Assembly (NCBI GenBank): GCA_027044005.1
Contig: JALUDK010000006.1
Span: 1-6,661 of the forward strand
Length of the DNA stretch: 6,661 nucleotides
From: Acidilobaceae archaeon
Lineage (GTDB): Archaea > Thermoproteota > Thermoprotei_A > Sulfolobales > Acidilobaceae
Reading direction: 5' to 3'
Position 1 is the stretch's first letter. Each line of letters begins with the position of its first letter. Shown here piece after piece: positions 5,811 through 6,661 of this stretch. The notes under the pieces are model-generated. The model was not told the DNA's origin and searched no databases. It saw only the letters and a program-made list of their open reading frames with translations. Position numbers and translations under genes: made by a program.

Positions 5811-6661
5811 CCTACCAAGCCTCCTACCAATATAAGCATACCCGGCAAGGGACACGCTATAAAGTAGGGCTGTAAGCCTAAGCGGGAGTTCAACGTTTAC
5901 ATCGAGCAGATAACCGCCAACAACCCGTCCGCCACTAGCAGGTATAGTCCACGATAGGCTTAGCATACTACTAGCCAAGCCCCTATACTCCCTAGGCACA
6001 AGACCCAGGGCAAACGCCTCAAAGAGAGGAGTAGCGACGTTCATCAATATACTCCTGACAAGGTATAACACGGAGGCGACCAGGTAGCTACTCGTCAGGG
6101 TCATCCCTATAAGCAGGGGTATACTAGAGAAGGTAACCGTAAGATACATCCTAAGAGGGCCCCCAACCCTATCAGACAGGCCTGGTAGCTTAATCATGAG
6201 GAGCCCCATAACCAGTTGCTGGGCAGCGAACACGCTGCCCAGCTCCCCGCTGGAGACACCATACTTCAAGGCGAAATAGTAGTCTATATTATGTATAGAC
6301 ATAGCGGCCCCAAACCCTATTATCATCTCGAACACGGCCAATAGCATGAAGTGCTGGGGCATCCGCCTGATACCTCTAACAACACCGCCAAAACCCTGCC
6401 CCCGATGCTCGGGAAGCCCAAAAACGGCTGGAGCTACCAGTAGAGACAGGAGGGCCACCAGCCTAATAGTAGCCCGGTAGGCTTCAACTATATCCACTCC
6501 ATGGACCTCAGAGTAGTATACAGGGGCCCACCCAGAGAAGCTGCCCAAGGCCCCGCCAAGAGACCCAGCGGCAGCGTAGTGGCTGAGGTTGTAGTGCAGC
6601 CTAGAGTCCTCCCCGATCCTAGACAACAGGGCCTTGGTGCTGGTTCCATAGAACCCGTTGG
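5805..6661 (-). CDS. Major facilitator superfamily transporter, N-terminal part outside window
   Basis: Polytopic membrane transporter of unknown substrate; 284 residues are visible and the frame stays open to the right edge (first full codons read NGFYGTSTKALLSR). A TTG at 6626 in this frame is therefore not a start. The start of the visible part resembles the MFS region around helices 4 and 5, with ALLSRIGED followed by a Gly-rich helix (AAAGSLGGALGSFSGW). About eight hydrophobic segments follow, with a long cytoplasmic loop near GLPEHRGQGFGGVVRGIRR between the two halves. KLPGLSDRVGG resembles the loop motif A copy of the second half, and LVPREYRGLASS is another common MFS pattern. The protein ends in GRRLGRL. 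The regulator next door suggests metal or drug export but this is weak, since the genes converge. Family is secure; subfamily is not recognised. Confidence 0.82.
   Translation of the reverse strand, partial: NGFYGTSTKALLSRIGEDSRLHYNLSHYAAAGSLGGALGSFSGWAPVYYSEVHGVDIVEAYRATIRLVALLSLLVAPAVFGLPEHRGQGFGGVVRGIRRMPQHFMLLAVFEMIIGFGAAMSIHNIDYYFALKYGVSSGELGSVFAAQQLVMGLLMIKLPGLSDRVGGPLRMYLTVTFSSIPLLIGMTLTSSYLVASVLYLVRSILMNVATPLFEAFALGLVPREYRGLASSMLSLSWTIPASGGRVVGGYLLDVNVELPLRLTALLYSVSLAGYAYIGRRLGRL

Noticed and set aside
6624..6626. TTG as start of a 273-residue transporter
   Set aside because: The frame continues upstream without a stop to the window edge and encodes MFS-like sequence, so the gene is simply truncated by the window.

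Overview
The window looks like chromosome from a hyperthermophilic crenarchaeon, probably Desulfurococcales and Aeropyrum-like. This is inferred from heavy AGG, CTA, ATA and TAG use, GTG and TTG starts, TATA boxes about 26-28 nt before start codons (nearly leaderless genes), short intergenic gaps and overlapping convergent genes. No species can be assigned from the sequence alone. No RNA gene, insertion sequence, CRISPR array or origin was seen.

Region 1 (1-2558) holds an energy-coupling-factor (ECF) vitamin importer of the YkoEDC type on the minus strand. A 463-residue ATPase with two nucleotide-binding domains (ykoD-like) is followed, two bases after its start-stop junction, by a membrane T component (ykoC-like, GTG start). 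After a 49-nt gap comes a YkoE-type S component cut by the left edge. YkoE proteins bind thiamine or its pyrimidine precursor HMP. The ATPase gene and the S-component gene each carry an almost identical 17-bp palindrome, TACCAC-N5-GTGGTA, directly before the ATG and downstream of a TATA box. These two sites look like operators of one repressor. A thiamine-responsive archaeal regulator such as ThiR is the obvious candidate.

Region 2 (2598-3533, plus strand) is a ribonuclease Z (tRNA 3'-end processing) with all seven metal ligands. It diverges from the importer and overlaps the end of the next gene by 11 bp.

Region 3 (3523-5810) is a divergent pair: a P1B-type heavy-metal ATPase on the minus strand and a small NikR-like ribbon-helix-helix/metal-sensor protein on the plus strand. 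They are separated by 104 bp of AT-rich DNA with nested GTAT/ATAC inverted repeats over the ATPase promoter. Both proteins are altered at metal-binding positions: the transporter has CPS instead of CPC, and the regulator has Ile where NikR has its second core His. This is the most promising undescribed unit here, a candidate self-contained metal sensing and efflux module with changed metal preference.

Region 4 (5805-6661) is the C-terminal part of a major facilitator superfamily transporter on the minus strand, still open at the right edge, whose stop codon interlocks with that of the NikR-like gene.
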